A DNA stretch of 64,000 nucleotides from Sphingosinicella terrae (GCF_003347635.1 NZ_QDFY01000007.1:31001-95000); one strand, 5' to 3'; shown: positions 37,023-46,379, numbered from the stretch's first letter. Program-made: numbers and translations. The notes: generated by a model not told the origin, from the sequence alone.

Positions 37023-38018
37023 TCAGTTCCTTCGTCCGGGCTGGTAGTCAGGCAGTTGCTGGCCGCCGATGATGCCGCCGACGCCCTGCTCGTTCAGCCG
37101 ATCGGTGATGCCGCGCAGCGACTCGCTGGTGGCGCGCAGGTCCTGCACCAGCTGCCCGACTTCGGGCAGGGTCCGGTTCGAGAAGGCCTGCACTCCGGGC
37201 CGCGCGTCGTTGAGGACGGCATCGAGGTTGCGCATGCTCTGCTCGGCGGAGCGGATCGTGTGCCTGAGATCGTTGATCAGCGGCCGACCCTCTTCGTTGA
37301 GCAGCGATTCGGTGGTGCCGGCGAGCGCGCCGAACTGCTCGGCGGCGTCGCCGGCCTGGGCGATCGCCACCCGCGCCTCGGCGAGGGTGGAGGCGATCTC
37401 CGGCGAGCGCTCGGCGAGGGCCCGGGTCGTCACCTCGAGATTGTCGAGGATGCCGGCGATCGACTGCTGGTTTCGATCCGAGAACAGCTCGGTCAGCCTC
37501 TCGGTCAGCGTCGATACCCGTTCGAGCAGCTCCGGCGCGGTGTTGAGCAGCTGGCCCAGCGCGCCGGGCCGGGTCGGGATCACGGGATAACCATAAGGGC
37601 AGACCTGGTCCGGATTCTGCTCGGGACAGCTGATCTCCGGAAGGTTGCCGAGCGGGCGGCCGGGCCTTGCTTCGGGCGGGTCCAGCTGGATCTGCGACAC
37701 GCCGGTGAAGCCGACGCCGCGGATCGTCGCGGTCGTTCCTTCGAGCACCGGCGTCTGCTCGTTGACCGTGATTCGCACGCGAATAAACTGCGGGCTTTCC
37801 GGCTCGAGATTGATGGACTGGATCTGTCCGACGGGCACGCCGCGGAAGGTCACGCCGGATCCCTTGGCAAGCCCTTCGACCGACTGCTGGAAGAAGACGT
37901 CATAGGTCTTCTGTCCGCCTTCGCCGAGCTGGCTCAGCCAGACGATGAATACCGCCAGCGCGGCGACCAGGCCGAGCACGATGCTGCCGACGAGGATCTG
38001 GTTGGACCGTGTTTCCAT
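37023..38018 (-). CDS. mlaD: MCE-domain phospholipid transport protein (MlaD-type)
   Basis: A 331-residue protein: one N-terminal helix (ILVGSIVLGLVAALAVFIVWL), an MCE domain (about 35-120, GLAKGSGVTFRGVPVGQIQSI and VGFTGVSQIQLD), then a long helical region to the C-terminus with leucine-rich ERVSTLTERLTELFS. The Mla system moves phospholipids between the membranes. Its ATG touches the stop of mlaF. The helical extension is longer than E. coli MlaD, which is usual for alphaproteobacteria. Confidence 0.9.
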   Translation of the reverse strand: METRSNQILVGSIVLGLVAALAVFIVWLSQLGEGGQKTYDVFFQQSVEGLAKGSGVTFRGVPVGQIQSINLEPESPQFIRVRITVNEQTPVLEGTTATIRGVGFTGVSQIQLDPPEARPGRPLGNLPEISCPEQNPDQVCPYGYPVIPTRPGALGQLLNTAPELLERVSTLTERLTELFSDRNQQSIAGILDNLEVTTRALAERSPEIASTLAEARVAIAQAGDAAEQFGALAGTTESLLNEEGRPLINDLRHTIRSAEQSMRNLDAVLNDARPGVQAFSNRTLPEVGQLVQDLRATSESLRGITDRLNEQGVGGIIGGQQLPDYQPGRRN

Positions 38019-38812
38019 CAGCTTGCGGCTTTCTCAATCTCTTGGATCCCGGCGGCGGCACGACCGCGCGGTCCGTTGAAATATTCCTGGATCCAGTCGT
38101 GATCCAAGGCGAGCAGCTCCGGGATGGTCCCGATCGCCACCACCTTGCGGTCGGCGAGCACCGCCACCCGGTCGCAGATCGCATGGAGCGTGTCGAGATC
38201 GTGCGTGATCAGGAAGACGGTGAGGCCGAGCGCGTCGCGCAGTTCGCAGATCAGCTGATCGAACTTCGCCGCCCCGATCGGATCGAGGCCGGCGGTCGGC
38301 TCGTCGAGGAAGAGCAGCTCGGGATCGAGCGCGAGCGCGCGGGCGATTCCGGCCCGTTTCCTCATGCCCCCGGACAATTCTGCCGGGAACTTGGCCGCCG
38401 CGTCGGGGGGAAGCCCGCTCATCGTCGTCTTGTAGGCGGCGATCTCGTCGAGCAGGTCCCGCTCGATACCGGGGAAATATTCCCGGATCGGCACCTGGAT
38501 ATTCTCGGCGACGGTCAGGGTCGAGAACAGGGCGCCGCCCTGGAAGAGCACGCCCCAGCGCCGCCGGACATGCTTGGCCTCTTCCTCGTCGCGGCCGATC
38601 ATCGGCTCGTCGAAGACGGTGATCTCGCCTTCAGCGGGCGTCTGCAGGCCAATGATCGATCGCATCAGCACCGACTTGCCGGTTCCCGAGCCGCCGACGA
38701 CGCCGAGTATCTCGCCTTCGCGGACGGAGAGGTCGAGATTCTCGTGGACGACCTGGTCGCCGAACCGGTTGACGAGGCTCCTGACCTCGATGACGGACTT
38801 GCCCTTGCTCAC
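38018..38812 (-). CDS. mlaF: ABC transporter ATP-binding protein (MlaF-type)
   Basis: A 264-residue ATPase with Walker A GGSGTGKS, signature LSGGMRKRAGIARAL and Walker B ELLFLDEPTAGLDP. The GTG start overlaps the stop of mlaE by 4 bp (GTGA), indicating translational coupling. The order mlaE-mlaF-mlaD and the following lipoproteins identify it as the Mla-type phospholipid transporter. Confidence 0.93.
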   Translation of the reverse strand: MSKGKSVIEVRSLVNRFGDQVVHENLDLSVREGEILGVVGGSGTGKSVLMRSIIGLQTPAEGEITVFDEPMIGRDEEEAKHVRRRWGVLFQGGALFSTLTVAENIQVPIREYFPGIERDLLDEIAAYKTTMSGLPPDAAAKFPAELSGGMRKRAGIARALALDPELLFLDEPTAGLDPIGAAKFDQLICELRDALGLTVFLITHDLDTLHAICDRVAVLADRKVVAIGTIPELLALDHDWIQEYFNGPRGRAAAGIQEIEKAAS

Positions 38813-39918
38813 GCCCAGCCTATCTCGGTGAAGAAGACGGCGAAGAAGGCGTCGAGGACGATCACCAGGAAGATGCCCTGGACGACCGCCGTCGTCGTGC
38901 GCAGGCCGACCTCCTCGGCATTCCCCTCGACCTGAAGGCCCTGATAGCAGCCGGCCATGGCGATGATCAGCCCGAAGACGGGCGCCTTGATCAGCGTCTG
39001 GTAGACGTCGGTCAGCGGCACGATCTCGCGGATGCGCTGGATGAAGGTGATCGGGGGCATCTCCAGGGAGATCCAGCAGAACAGGCCGCCGCCCATGATC
39101 GCGATCAGCGCCGCATAGAAGCCGAGCAGCGGCATCATCAGCACGGTCGCGATCACCCGGGGGAAGACCAGAGCTTCCATCGGCGAGACGCCGATCGTGC
39201 GCATCGCGTCGACTTCCTCGTTGAGCTTCATCGATCCCAATTGGGCGGCGAAGGCGGATCCGGAGCGGCCGGCGACCATGATGGCGGTCATCAGCACGCC
39301 CAGCTCCTTCATCGCGCTGCGGCCGATCAGGTTGACGGTGAACACCTCGGCGCCGAACTGGCGCAGCTGGACCGCGCCCTGCTGGGCGATGACGATCCCG
39401 ACCAGGAAGCTCATCAGGCCGATGATGCCGAGCGCGCGCACGCCGACCACGTCGAATCGGGTGACCACCGCGTTGAACCGGAACCGGCGCGGATGGCGGG
39501 CGATGTTGCCGAGCGCGATGATCAGAGCGCCGAAGAATCCGAGCAGGCCGAACATGGTCTGGCCCGCCTGCTGGGTCGCGGCACCGACTTCGGCCGCCAT
39601 CTGGCGGAAGCGCGGCTCGCGCTCGGCACGAACCTTCACCGGCTGGTCGGCGCGCGCGACATGATCGATCAGCGTCTGCTGGTCTTCGTCCGCACCGACG
39701 ACCCGGGCGCCATGGTCGCGCTGGAGCTTGTGGACCAGCCAGGCGCCGACCGTATCCATCCGCTCGACCTCGGTGAGATCGACGGTGAGGCCGTCGCCGT
39801 CGATCGCGTCCAGCTGTTCGCTGAGCCTGCGCACGCGAAGAAGAGTGAGGTTGCCGCTGAACCGGATTACCCGGCGGCCGTCCGGACCGGTCTCGAGAAA
39901 ATCGGGTGTGGCGTTCAT
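38809..39918 (-). CDS. mlaE: MlaE-type ABC transporter permease with N-terminal STAS-like domain
   Basis: The ATG at 39918 gives 369 residues. The first 95 or so form a STAS-like segment (RVIRFSGNLTLLRVRRLSEQL, GLTVDLTEVERMDTVGAWLV), which would correspond to MlaB fused to the permease. The MlaE domain follows from about residue 135 (AVVTRFDVVGVRALGIIG) with six or so membrane segments. No good ribosome-binding site is visible. First gene of the operon, divergent from the HAD-IB gene. Confidence 0.9.
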   Translation of the reverse strand: MNATPDFLETGPDGRRVIRFSGNLTLLRVRRLSEQLDAIDGDGLTVDLTEVERMDTVGAWLVHKLQRDHGARVVGADEDQQTLIDHVARADQPVKVRAEREPRFRQMAAEVGAATQQAGQTMFGLLGFFGALIIALGNIARHPRRFRFNAVVTRFDVVGVRALGIIGLMSFLVGIVIAQQGAVQLRQFGAEVFTVNLIGRSAMKELGVLMTAIMVAGRSGSAFAAQLGSMKLNEEVDAMRTIGVSPMEALVFPRVIATVLMMPLLGFYAALIAIMGGGLFCWISLEMPPITFIQRIREIVPLTDVYQTLIKAPVFGLIIAMAGCYQGLQVEGNAEEVGLRTTTAVVQGIFLVIVLDAFFAVFFTEIGWA

Positions 39919-40003
39919 CGGGAGGTTTACTGTCTCAATTCCCCCCGGGCGGCAAGCACGGAGGCATGGACAGGCGAGCGCCATCCATGCTTGGCACGCT
40001 CGC

Positions 40004-40702
40004 ATGCGGCAGACGCTCGCCATTTACGACATGGACAAGACGGTGACCCGGCGGCCCACATACGGGCTGTTCCTCGTCCACGCCTTGCGGCGCGTGGCGC
40101 CGTGGCGGATCCTGCTTGCCCCCGCCTTGCTGGGGACCGGCCTCCTCTACCTGGCCGGACGGATCGATCGGGCCCGCCTGAAGGAGATCAACTTCCGGCT
40201 GCTGATCGGGCCGGTCCCGCCGGAACGGCTGGAGCCGGTGGTGGCGAGTTTCGCGGAGCGGCAGCTGGCCAGCAACATCATGGAGGGCGCCCGGCGTCGC
40301 ATCGCCGAGGACAAGGCGGCCGGCAGGCGGCTGGTGCTCGCGACCGCCTCCTATCGCCTCTATGCGGCGGCGATCGCCGAGCGGCTCGGTTTCGACGACG
40401 TCATCGCCACCGATACCCTGCCCGACGAAAAGGGCCGGATCGTCGCCCGGATCGACGGCCGCAACTGCTATGGCGCCGCCAAGCTCGACATGATCGAGGC
40501 CTGGCTGCAGCGCGAGGGACTGGAGCGCGAGGCGCTCCATATCCGTTTCTATTCCGATCACATTTCGGATGCACCGGTTCATCACTGGTCGGACGAGGCC
40601 TTCGCCACCAATGCCGATGAAAGGCTGATCCGACTGGCCGAGGCGCAGGGCTGGGAGGTACTCGACTGGCGGGACCGGCGGCGCCTGGCCCCGCCCCGCT
40701 GA
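40004..40702 (+). CDS. HAD-IB-family hydrolase
   Basis: A 232-residue protein beginning MRQTLAIYDMDKTVTR, with the DxDxT-like motif I DMDKT (D9, D11), motif II ATAS and motif III near EKGRIVARIDG; motif IV FYSDHISDAP. The HAD-IB group includes phosphoserine phosphatase, PNP-like enzymes and lysophosphatidylglycerol-phosphate phosphatases. A hydrophobic stretch after the first motif (WRILLAPALLGTGLLYLAG) suggests membrane association. Divergent from mlaE; the substrate is open. Confidence 0.85.
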   Translation: MRQTLAIYDMDKTVTRRPTYGLFLVHALRRVAPWRILLAPALLGTGLLYLAGRIDRARLKEINFRLLIGPVPPERLEPVVASFAERQLASNIMEGARRRIAEDKAAGRRLVLATASYRLYAAAIAERLGFDDVIATDTLPDEKGRIVARIDGRNCYGAAKLDMIEAWLQREGLEREALHIRFYSDHISDAPVHHWSDEAFATNADERLIRLAEAQGWEVLDWRDRRRLAPPR

Positions 40703-40727
40703 CGCCGAGACGGGTGGCAGACTCCGA

Positions 40728-41732
40728 TCAAGGCGTCGGGGCGTCGCCCTCGTCGCCGTAGATCGCCACCGACCGCCCCTTCGGCGAAGCCTCGCCGCGA
40801 TACATTCCAGGGGTGGTGAAACGCGACACGGCTTCGCCCCAGGGCGTCACCAGGATGATGCCGCCCGATCCGCCCATCTCCTCGATCTCGCCCAGCACCG
40901 AATCGACGATGGCCTGCGCCTGTCCCGGTGCCGGCGGCTCGCCTTGCGAAGCGGAAAAGCGGAGGCGGGCACAGATTTCGTGGGCCGCAGCCGATCTCAG
41001 GAAATATTCGCCGGCGCCCGTCGCCGACACCGCGCCGGCGCGGTCGTCGGCATAGGTGCCGGCGCCGATCACCGGGGAATCTCCGATCCGGCCCCAGCGC
41101 TTGCCGGTGAGCCCCCCGGTCGACGTGGCCGCGGCGACATGGCCGCGGACATCGACGGCGACGGCGCCGACCGTCCCATATTTGACGTCGATGTCGAAAT
41201 AATCCTCGCCCGGCTGGCGGCGCAGCTCTTCGAGCTGGCGGCGGCGCTCAGGGGTTCCGAAATAATCGGGCGGGGCCTGCTCCAGCCCCTGCAGCCGCGA
41301 GAATTCGTCGGCGCCCTCGCGGCTGAGGAAGACGTGCGGCGATTTCTCCATCACCGCCCGTGCGAGGCTGATCGGATTGCGGGTCGCGGTGACTCCGTTG
41401 ACCGCGCCGGCGCCGCGCCGCTCGCCTTCCATGATCGCGGCGTCCATCTCGATCGTGCCCTGGTAGGTGAAGACCGATCCGCGGCCGGCGTTGAAATGAG
41501 GATCGTCCTCCAGGGCCCGCCCGGCCGCCTCGACCGCGTCCAGCGCCGAGCCGCCGCGGTCGAGGATCGCCGCGCCCGCCGCCAGCGCCCGCTCGAGCGC
41601 GGTGCGCGCGGCCGCGTCGTCCTCCGGTGTCATCCGCTCCCGCTCGAGCACGCCGCAGCCGCCATGGATGACCAGCCGCCACGCCCGGGGCTGTCCGGAG
41701 CGGTCGGAGACATCGTTGGCGGCGCTGGACAT
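40728..41732 (-). CDS. iaaA: Isoaspartyl peptidase / L-asparaginase (Ntn hydrolase)
   Basis: The ATG at 41732 is preceded by CGGAG and gives 334 residues. The plant-type asparaginase signature is clear: ALDAVEAAGRALEDDPHFNAGRGSV, and the self-cleavage site before nucleophile T187 in KYGTVGAVAVD, with GGLTGKRWGRIGDSP. The precursor autoprocesses to alpha and beta subunits that hydrolyse L-asparagine and beta-aspartyl dipeptides. No signal peptide. Divergent from the SPFH gene. Confidence 0.93.
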   Translation of the reverse strand: MSSAANDVSDRSGQPRAWRLVIHGGCGVLERERMTPEDDAAARTALERALAAGAAILDRGGSALDAVEAAGRALEDDPHFNAGRGSVFTYQGTIEMDAAIMEGERRGAGAVNGVTATRNPISLARAVMEKSPHVFLSREGADEFSRLQGLEQAPPDYFGTPERRRQLEELRRQPGEDYFDIDVKYGTVGAVAVDVRGHVAAATSTGGLTGKRWGRIGDSPVIGAGTYADDRAGAVSATGAGEYFLRSAAAHEICARLRFSASQGEPPAPGQAQAIVDSVLGEIEEMGGSGGIILVTPWGEAVSRFTTPGMYRGEASPKGRSVAIYGDEGDAPTP

Positions 41733-41855
41733 GGACGCGACTCCGGAGCGGAAGGGCAAGCAGGCACTGAACGCGCCCGCCTCGGTCGCGGCTCCCTGGC
41801 GTCCCGCGAAAGCCGCTGTCGAGTCCTTTCTCCCGGTCGCGGACGGCTGCGCGAT

Positions 41856-41895
41856 TTCGCTTGCCCGAATCCTATCGATATAATTATGATATCAT
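41856..41895 (+). promoter_or_regulatory. Promoter with palindromes before the SPFH gene
   Basis: A consensus -10 TATAAT (41879-41884) sits between two AT-rich palindromes, TATCGATA (41873-41880) and ATGATATCAT (41886-41895). The -35 is poor (TTCGCT at 41856-41861, 17-bp spacer). The location suggests a repressed or regulator-gated promoter for the SPFH-Arc cassette. Confidence 0.55.
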
Positions 41896-41915
41896 GATTG
41901 TAGGGAGGTAGAGAT

Positions 41916-42833
41916 ATGGCACAGTCGATTGTCACCGCATCCGAGGCCCATGCGCTTCGCTTGTCGCAGGAGCGGCCGGCGAGCACTCAAAGCGGCTATC
42001 CGATGCTCCTCGTCATCCTCGCGGCCGTCGTCGCCGCCGTCGCGCTCGTCTGGACCGGTCTGCAACGCGGCGATGACCTGATGGTCGGCCTTTCCGCCTG
42101 GGTCTGCGGATCGATCATCCTCTTCGTCTCCGTGGGCTTCTACTTCCTGCAACCCAATCAGGCCGCGGCGATCCTGCTGTTCGGCGACTATCGCGGCACC
42201 GATCGCAATTCCGGCCTGCGCTGGCGGCTGCCCTGGCTGACGCGGACGAAGATATCGACCCGAATCCACAACATCACCTCGGACAAGCTCAAGGTGAACG
42301 ACCTGCGCGGCAACCCCATCGAGATCGCCGCCAATGTCGTATGGCGGGTCACCGACACCTCGCAGGCGCTGTTCGACGTCGACAATTACATGGAGTTCAT
42401 CGAGATCCAGATCGAGAGCGCGGTGCGCGCGATCGCCGGCCAATATCCCTATGACGATATCGAGCATAAGGAGCTCACCCTGCGCGGCGATGCCGAGGTG
42501 GTGAATGCCGAGCTCGAGAAGGAGCTGCAGGACCGGGTCGCGCGCGCCGGCATCACCATCGACGAATCGCGGCTGACGCACCTGGCTTATGCCCAGGAGA
42601 TCGCCCAGGCGATGCTCCGCCGTCAGCAGGCCGAGGCGGTGATCGCGGCGCGGGCCAAGCTGGTGCTCGGCGCGGTCAGCATGGTCGAAACCGCGCTGCA
42701 GATGCTGTCAGAGAAGGACGTCGTCCATCTCGACGACGAGCGCAGGGCCGCGATGGTGTCGAACCTGATGGTGGTGCTCTGCTCCGAGCGGGAGACCCAT
42801 CCGGTCGTCAACGCCGGCTCCCTTTACCAATAG
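41916..42833 (+). CDS. SPFH (band 7) domain protein
   Basis: A 305-residue protein with two N-terminal membrane helices (about 28-46, 57-78) and an SPFH domain (about 80-255: [20 protein letters not shown] start, then [26 protein letters not shown]). The family forms oligomeric scaffolds on membranes. AGGGAGGTAGA is a strong ribosome-binding site. An Arc-type DNA-binding gene and a 33-residue membrane peptide follow, the usual SPFH-Arc pairing plus an extra gene. Confidence 0.92.
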   Translation: MAQSIVTASEAHALRLSQERPASTQSGYPMLLVILAAVVAAVALVWTGLQRGDDLMVGLSAWVCGSIILFVSVGFYFLQPNQAAAILLFGDYRGTDRNSGLRWRLPWLTRTKISTRIHNITSDKLKVNDLRGNPIEIAANVVWRVTDTSQALFDVDNYMEFIEIQIESAVRAIAGQYPYDDIEHKELTLRGDAEVVNAELEKELQDRVARAGITIDESRLTHLAYAQEIAQAMLRRQQAEAVIAARAKLVLGAVSMVETALQMLSEKDVVHLDDERRAAMVSNLMVVLCSERETHPVVNAGSLYQ

Positions 42834-42852
42834 GTCGGGCCGGCGCGCGATC

Positions 42853-43065
42853 ATGTCCTCCACCCCACCGCCTCCTAAGAAGGCGTTTCCGCTCCGCATC
42901 GAGCCGTCGCTCTGGAACGCGCTCGAGCGGAGCGCTGCGGGGGACTTTCGAAGCATCAATGCCCAGGTCGAGGTGCTGCTGCGCGAGGCGCTGGCGCGGC
43001 GCGGGATCAAGGTCGCCCCGCCCGAAGAGCGCAAGCGCGGGCGGCCGCCGAAGGAGGAAGGCTGA
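42853..43065 (+). CDS. Arc-type ribbon-helix-helix DNA-binding protein
   Basis: A 70-residue protein starting 19 bp after the SPFH gene. The core, KKAFPLRIEPSLWNALERSA followed by INAQVEVLLREALARRG, fits the Arc-like MetJ/Arc-family ribbon-helix-helix fold. The C-terminus is basic (ERKRGRPPKEEG), with an AT-hook-like GRP. It may repress its own operon through the palindromes upstream of the SPFH gene (inference). The stop overlaps the ATG of the next micro-gene. Confidence 0.85.
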   Translation: MSSTPPPPKKAFPLRIEPSLWNALERSAAGDFRSINAQVEVLLREALARRGIKVAPPEERKRGRPPKEEG

Positions 43066-43166
43066 TGTTCATGATGGTCCATGTCGCGCCCGCCTTGCTT
43101 TCCCGGCTGGCCCTCGCCTGCGCCCTGCCGATGGCCTCGGGCCTGCTCCTCATCCTCTTCGCCTGA
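43065..43166 (+). CDS. 33-residue hydrophobic micropeptide, coupled to the Arc gene
   Basis: A 33-residue frame beginning MFMMVHVAPALLSRLALACA and ending in a hydrophobic GLLLILFA stretch. Its ATG overlaps the stop of the Arc gene as TGATG, and the Arc gene's end (GGAGGAAGG) supplies a ribosome-binding site. One membrane helix is predicted. No homologue is recognised. The coupling and purine-rich upstream sequence support it, but size and lack of known family keep it tentative. Confidence 0.6.
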   Translation: MFMMVHVAPALLSRLALACALPMASGLLLILFA

Positions 43167-43220
43167 CGCTTGCCACGCAGGTTCGGCGCGGCCATTCCGG
43201 CCGCAGGAGGATAAGGCGGC

Positions 43221-44474
43221 ATGAAGATCGGACGGCGGCATTTCATCGGACTGAGCGGGGCGGCGATGACGTCGGCGATGTGGACGCCCGGTTCCCTTCT
43301 CGCCCAGTCGGCGCCGGCCGAGCTGCGGCCGATGACCGGCGACATCGTCCCCATCTCCCCGCAAGAGCATCTCGAGCGAATCGCCAGGGCGCAGGAGCTG
43401 ATGCGCGAGCTCGGGCTGTCGGCCCTTCTGATCGAGCCCGGGGCCTCGATGACCTATTTCACCGGCGTCCATTGGTGGCGCAGCGAGCGCCTCACCGCCG
43501 CGATCCTGCCTGTCGACGGCGAGCCGGCGATCGTCACGCCGCATTTCGAGGAACCTTCGGTACGCGAGAGCCTGAAGGTGCCGGCCGAGGTGCGGGTCTG
43601 GAACGAGCATGAGGATCCGCTGCGGACGGTCGCCGGCTTCCTTGCCGACCGTCGCCTGACCGGCCCGGTCGGGATCGAGGAGACGGTGCGCTTCTTCGCC
43701 GTCGACGGCCTCAGGCGGGCGATCCCTTCCGTCGATCTGCGCCCCGGTGCGCCGGTCGTGCGGGGCTGCCGGATGCGCAAGAGCGCTCGCGAGCTCGCTT
43801 TGATGCAGAAGGCCGCCGACATCACCCTTGCGGCCTATCGGCACACGATCCCGCGCATCGAGCGCGGCATGGCTCCCGCCGACATCGCCGCCATCATGAA
43901 CGGGGCGACCCGCGCGCTCGGCGGCAATCCCGAATTCGCCCTGATCCTGCTCGGCGAGGCCAGCGCCTACCCGCATGGCTCGGGCCAGCCCCAGGCGGTC
44001 AGGGTGGGGGAGGTCGTGCTGATGGATTGCGGCTGTACCGTCGAGGGGTATCAATCCGACATCTCGCGCAGCTTCGTCTTCGGCGAGGCGAGCGCCGAGC
44101 AGCGCCGAATCTGGGACCAGGTCCGCCGCGGCCAGGACATCGCCTTCGCGGCGGCGCAGCCGGGCCGCACGGCCGGCAGCGTCGACGATGCGGTGCGCGC
44201 TCGCTACCAGGAATGGGGCTACGGGCCCGATTACCGGCTCCCGGGCCTTTCACACCGCACCGGCCACGGCATCGGCCTCGAGGGACACGAGCCGATCAAC
44301 CTCGTCCGCGGCGAGACCACGATGCTGGCGCCGGGCATGTGCTTCTCCAACGAGCCCGGCCTCTACCTGCCCGGCCAATTCGGCATCCGGCTCGAGGACT
44401 GCTTCTACATGACTGAGAGCGGGCCGCGCTGGTTCACCACCCCGCCGAGCTCGATCGACCAGCCCGCGGGCTGA
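43221..44474 (+). CDS. M24-family Xaa-Pro peptidase-like protein with Tat-like signal
   Basis: A 417-residue protein whose start MKIGRRHFIGLSGAAM contains an RRHFIG twin-arginine motif, so it is probably exported folded. The N-terminal creatinase-like domain (about 55-170) precedes the pita-bread domain: metal ligands in LMDCGCTVEGYQSDISR, HRTGHGIGLEGHE and SNEPGLYLPGQFGIRLED. One ligand position of DxxxxxxxxxxD, the first Asp, is in MDCG. Likely a Xaa-Pro aminopeptidase in the periplasm. Confidence 0.9.
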   Translation: MKIGRRHFIGLSGAAMTSAMWTPGSLLAQSAPAELRPMTGDIVPISPQEHLERIARAQELMRELGLSALLIEPGASMTYFTGVHWWRSERLTAAILPVDGEPAIVTPHFEEPSVRESLKVPAEVRVWNEHEDPLRTVAGFLADRRLTGPVGIEETVRFFAVDGLRRAIPSVDLRPGAPVVRGCRMRKSARELALMQKAADITLAAYRHTIPRIERGMAPADIAAIMNGATRALGGNPEFALILLGEASAYPHGSGQPQAVRVGEVVLMDCGCTVEGYQSDISRSFVFGEASAEQRRIWDQVRRGQDIAFAAAQPGRTAGSVDDAVRARYQEWGYGPDYRLPGLSHRTGHGIGLEGHEPINLVRGETTMLAPGMCFSNEPGLYLPGQFGIRLEDCFYMTESGPRWFTTPPSSIDQPAG

Positions 44475-44593
44475 GCCTTCGCGGACAGTTTTTTCGAATA
44501 TTTTAATCGCTCCGGCCGTTTCCGGGACAAGCCCTGGACAAGGTCGGATCCGGCCGCCTTTCCCTCGCCGGCCCCCGCGCCTATATCCGCCCC

Positions 44594-45718
44594 ATGTCGG
44601 TACGTCCCTGGAGAGACATTCATCGCCGTGCCTCGCGGCAGATCATGGTCGGCAGCGTGCCGGTCGGCGGCGACGCGCCGGTCACCGTGCAGACGATGAC
44701 CAATACCGTCACCGCCGACGCCAAGGCGACGATCGACCAGATCCGCCGCTGCGAGGAAGCGGGCGCCGATATCGTCCGGGTGTCCTGCCCCGACCAGGAA
44801 TCGACGGCGGCGCTCAGGCAGATCGTCCGCGCCGCGCGCGTCCCGATCGTCGCCGACATCCATTTCCACTACAAGCGCGCGCTCGAGGCCGCCGATGTCG
44901 GCGCCGCCTGCCTCAGGATCAATCCCGGCAATATCGGCTCGGCCGATCGGGTGCGCGAGGTGGTCAACGCCGCCAAGGCCAACGGCTGCTCGATGCGGAT
45001 CGGCGTCAATGCCGGCAGCCTCGAGAAGGACCTGCTCGAGAAATATGGCGAGCCGTGCCCCGAGGCGCTGGTCGAGAGCGCGCTCGATCATATCCGGCTG
45101 CTCGAGGATCACGATTTCCGCGAATATAAGGTCGCGGTGAAGGCGTCCGACGTCTTCCTCGCCGTCGCCGCCTACCAGCAGCTCGCCGAAGCGGTCGATT
45201 GTCCGCTCCACCTCGGCATTACCGAGGCCGGCGGCCTGCGCGGCGGAACCGTCAAGAGCGCGATCGGAATCGGCTCTTTGCTCTGGTTCGGCATCGGCGA
45301 CACCATCCGCGTCTCGCTCTCGGCCGAGCCGGAGGAGGAGGTCCGCGCCGGCTTCGAGATATTGAAGGCGCTCGGCATCCGCAATCGCGGCGTCCGCGTC
45401 GTCTCCTGCCCGAGCTGCGCCCGCCAGGGCTTCGACGTCATCCGCACCGTCCAGACGCTCGAGGAGCGGCTCTCCCATATCCGCACGCCGATGTCGCTGT
45501 CGGTGCTCGGCTGCGTCGTCAACGGGCCAGGCGAGGCGCGCGAGACCGACATCGGCATTACCGGCGGCGGCAACGGCAAGCACATGGTCTATCTCTCGGG
45601 CGTCACCGACCACCATGTCCGCGACGAGGAGATGGTCGACCATATCGTCCGGCTGGTCGAGGCCAAGGCCGCCGAGATCGAGGCGGCCTCGATGCAGGTG
45701 CCTGCCGCCGCGGAATAA
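44594..45718 (+). CDS. ispG: 4-hydroxy-3-methylbut-2-enyl-diphosphate synthase (IspG/GcpE)
   Basis: A 374-residue protein matching IspG: start [31 protein letters not shown], and the 4Fe-4S motif CPSCAR followed by the third cysteine of [12 protein letters not shown]. It converts 2-C-methyl-D-erythritol 2,4-cyclodiphosphate to HMBPP in the MEP isoprenoid pathway. Isolated here, with no neighbouring MEP gene. Convergent with the retropepsin-like gene. Confidence 0.97.
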   Translation: MSVRPWRDIHRRASRQIMVGSVPVGGDAPVTVQTMTNTVTADAKATIDQIRRCEEAGADIVRVSCPDQESTAALRQIVRAARVPIVADIHFHYKRALEAADVGAACLRINPGNIGSADRVREVVNAAKANGCSMRIGVNAGSLEKDLLEKYGEPCPEALVESALDHIRLLEDHDFREYKVAVKASDVFLAVAAYQQLAEAVDCPLHLGITEAGGLRGGTVKSAIGIGSLLWFGIGDTIRVSLSAEPEEEVRAGFEILKALGIRNRGVRVVSCPSCARQGFDVIRTVQTLEERLSHIRTPMSLSVLGCVVNGPGEARETDIGITGGGNGKHMVYLSGVTDHHVRDEEMVDHIVRLVEAKAAEIEAASMQVPAAAE

Positions 45719-45725
45719 GGGCGCG

Positions 45726-46379
45726 TCAGCGGTCTTCTTCGTCCGTGCCGCCGTCCGAGCGGTTCGTCGCTGCGGTTTGGTTCGCCTCCTCGCTCTCGTC
45801 ACGCGCCTGGCATCGTTCTTCCGGCACCGGCGCCGGATCCCGATCCTCCGGGATCAGGTGAAGCATGGAGCGCGAGACGTCGATGACCGCGCGATGCTCG
45901 GACAGGATGTCCTGGCCGATGATCCCGGAAATCGTGCCGCCCGACATCGGGCCGAGGATGGCGGTGAGCTGCGAAAGGTCGGTCAGCACCATCCGCTGCT
46001 GGCGCAGGACGATATCGCCGGTGCTGAGGCTTTCGATCCGCACCTGCCGCGCCGCGCCGCCGCCGCCGATCCCGATCGCCCCGCCGGTTCGGCCGCCCTC
46101 GCCCGAGAGGCCGAACTGTTCCGCCAGCGGCGCGTGCACCACGGAGACGTTGGCGCCGGTGTCGACGACGAAGGTGGCGGGGCGGCCGTTGAGCGTCGCC
46201 TCGACGAGCTGGTGACCGGTGGCAACCTCGCGCATCGGCAAGCCGGTATAGCCCAGCAGGCACAAGGCATGGTCGACCGTCCCCGCCAGTTCCGGCTGAT
46301 AATCGACCGGCTGGGGCGATACCTGCTCGCAACCGGCGAGCGCGAACGGAACGAAGAGGGAGGTGAGGGCGGCGCGCAT
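45726..46379 (-). CDS. Retropepsin-like aspartyl protease family lipoprotein
   Basis: A 217-residue protein with a lipobox (LAGC at Cys17) and the motif VVDTGANVSVVH in the first half, with GIIGQDILSEHRAVIDVSRS as the second conserved segment. It has one DTG per chain and must dimerise. The C-terminal 35 residues are acidic and disordered (DGGTDEEDR). It is a second member of the family in the window besides 5566-6078, from a different subfamily. Confidence 0.83.
   Translation of the reverse strand: MRAALTSLFVPFALAGCEQVSPQPVDYQPELAGTVDHALCLLGYTGLPMREVATGHQLVEATLNGRPATFVVDTGANVSVVHAPLAEQFGLSGEGGRTGGAIGIGGGGAARQVRIESLSTGDIVLRQQRMVLTDLSQLTAILGPMSGGTISGIIGQDILSEHRAVIDVSRSMLHLIPEDRDPAPVPEERCQARDESEEANQTAATNRSDGGTDEEDR

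Noticed and set aside
42853..43166. Arc-type gene plus micropeptide considered as a type II toxin-antitoxin pair
   Set aside because: The SPFH-Arc pairing is a known non-toxin association and the peptide has no toxin resemblance beyond being hydrophobic. A type I-like toxic peptide cannot be excluded but is unsupported.
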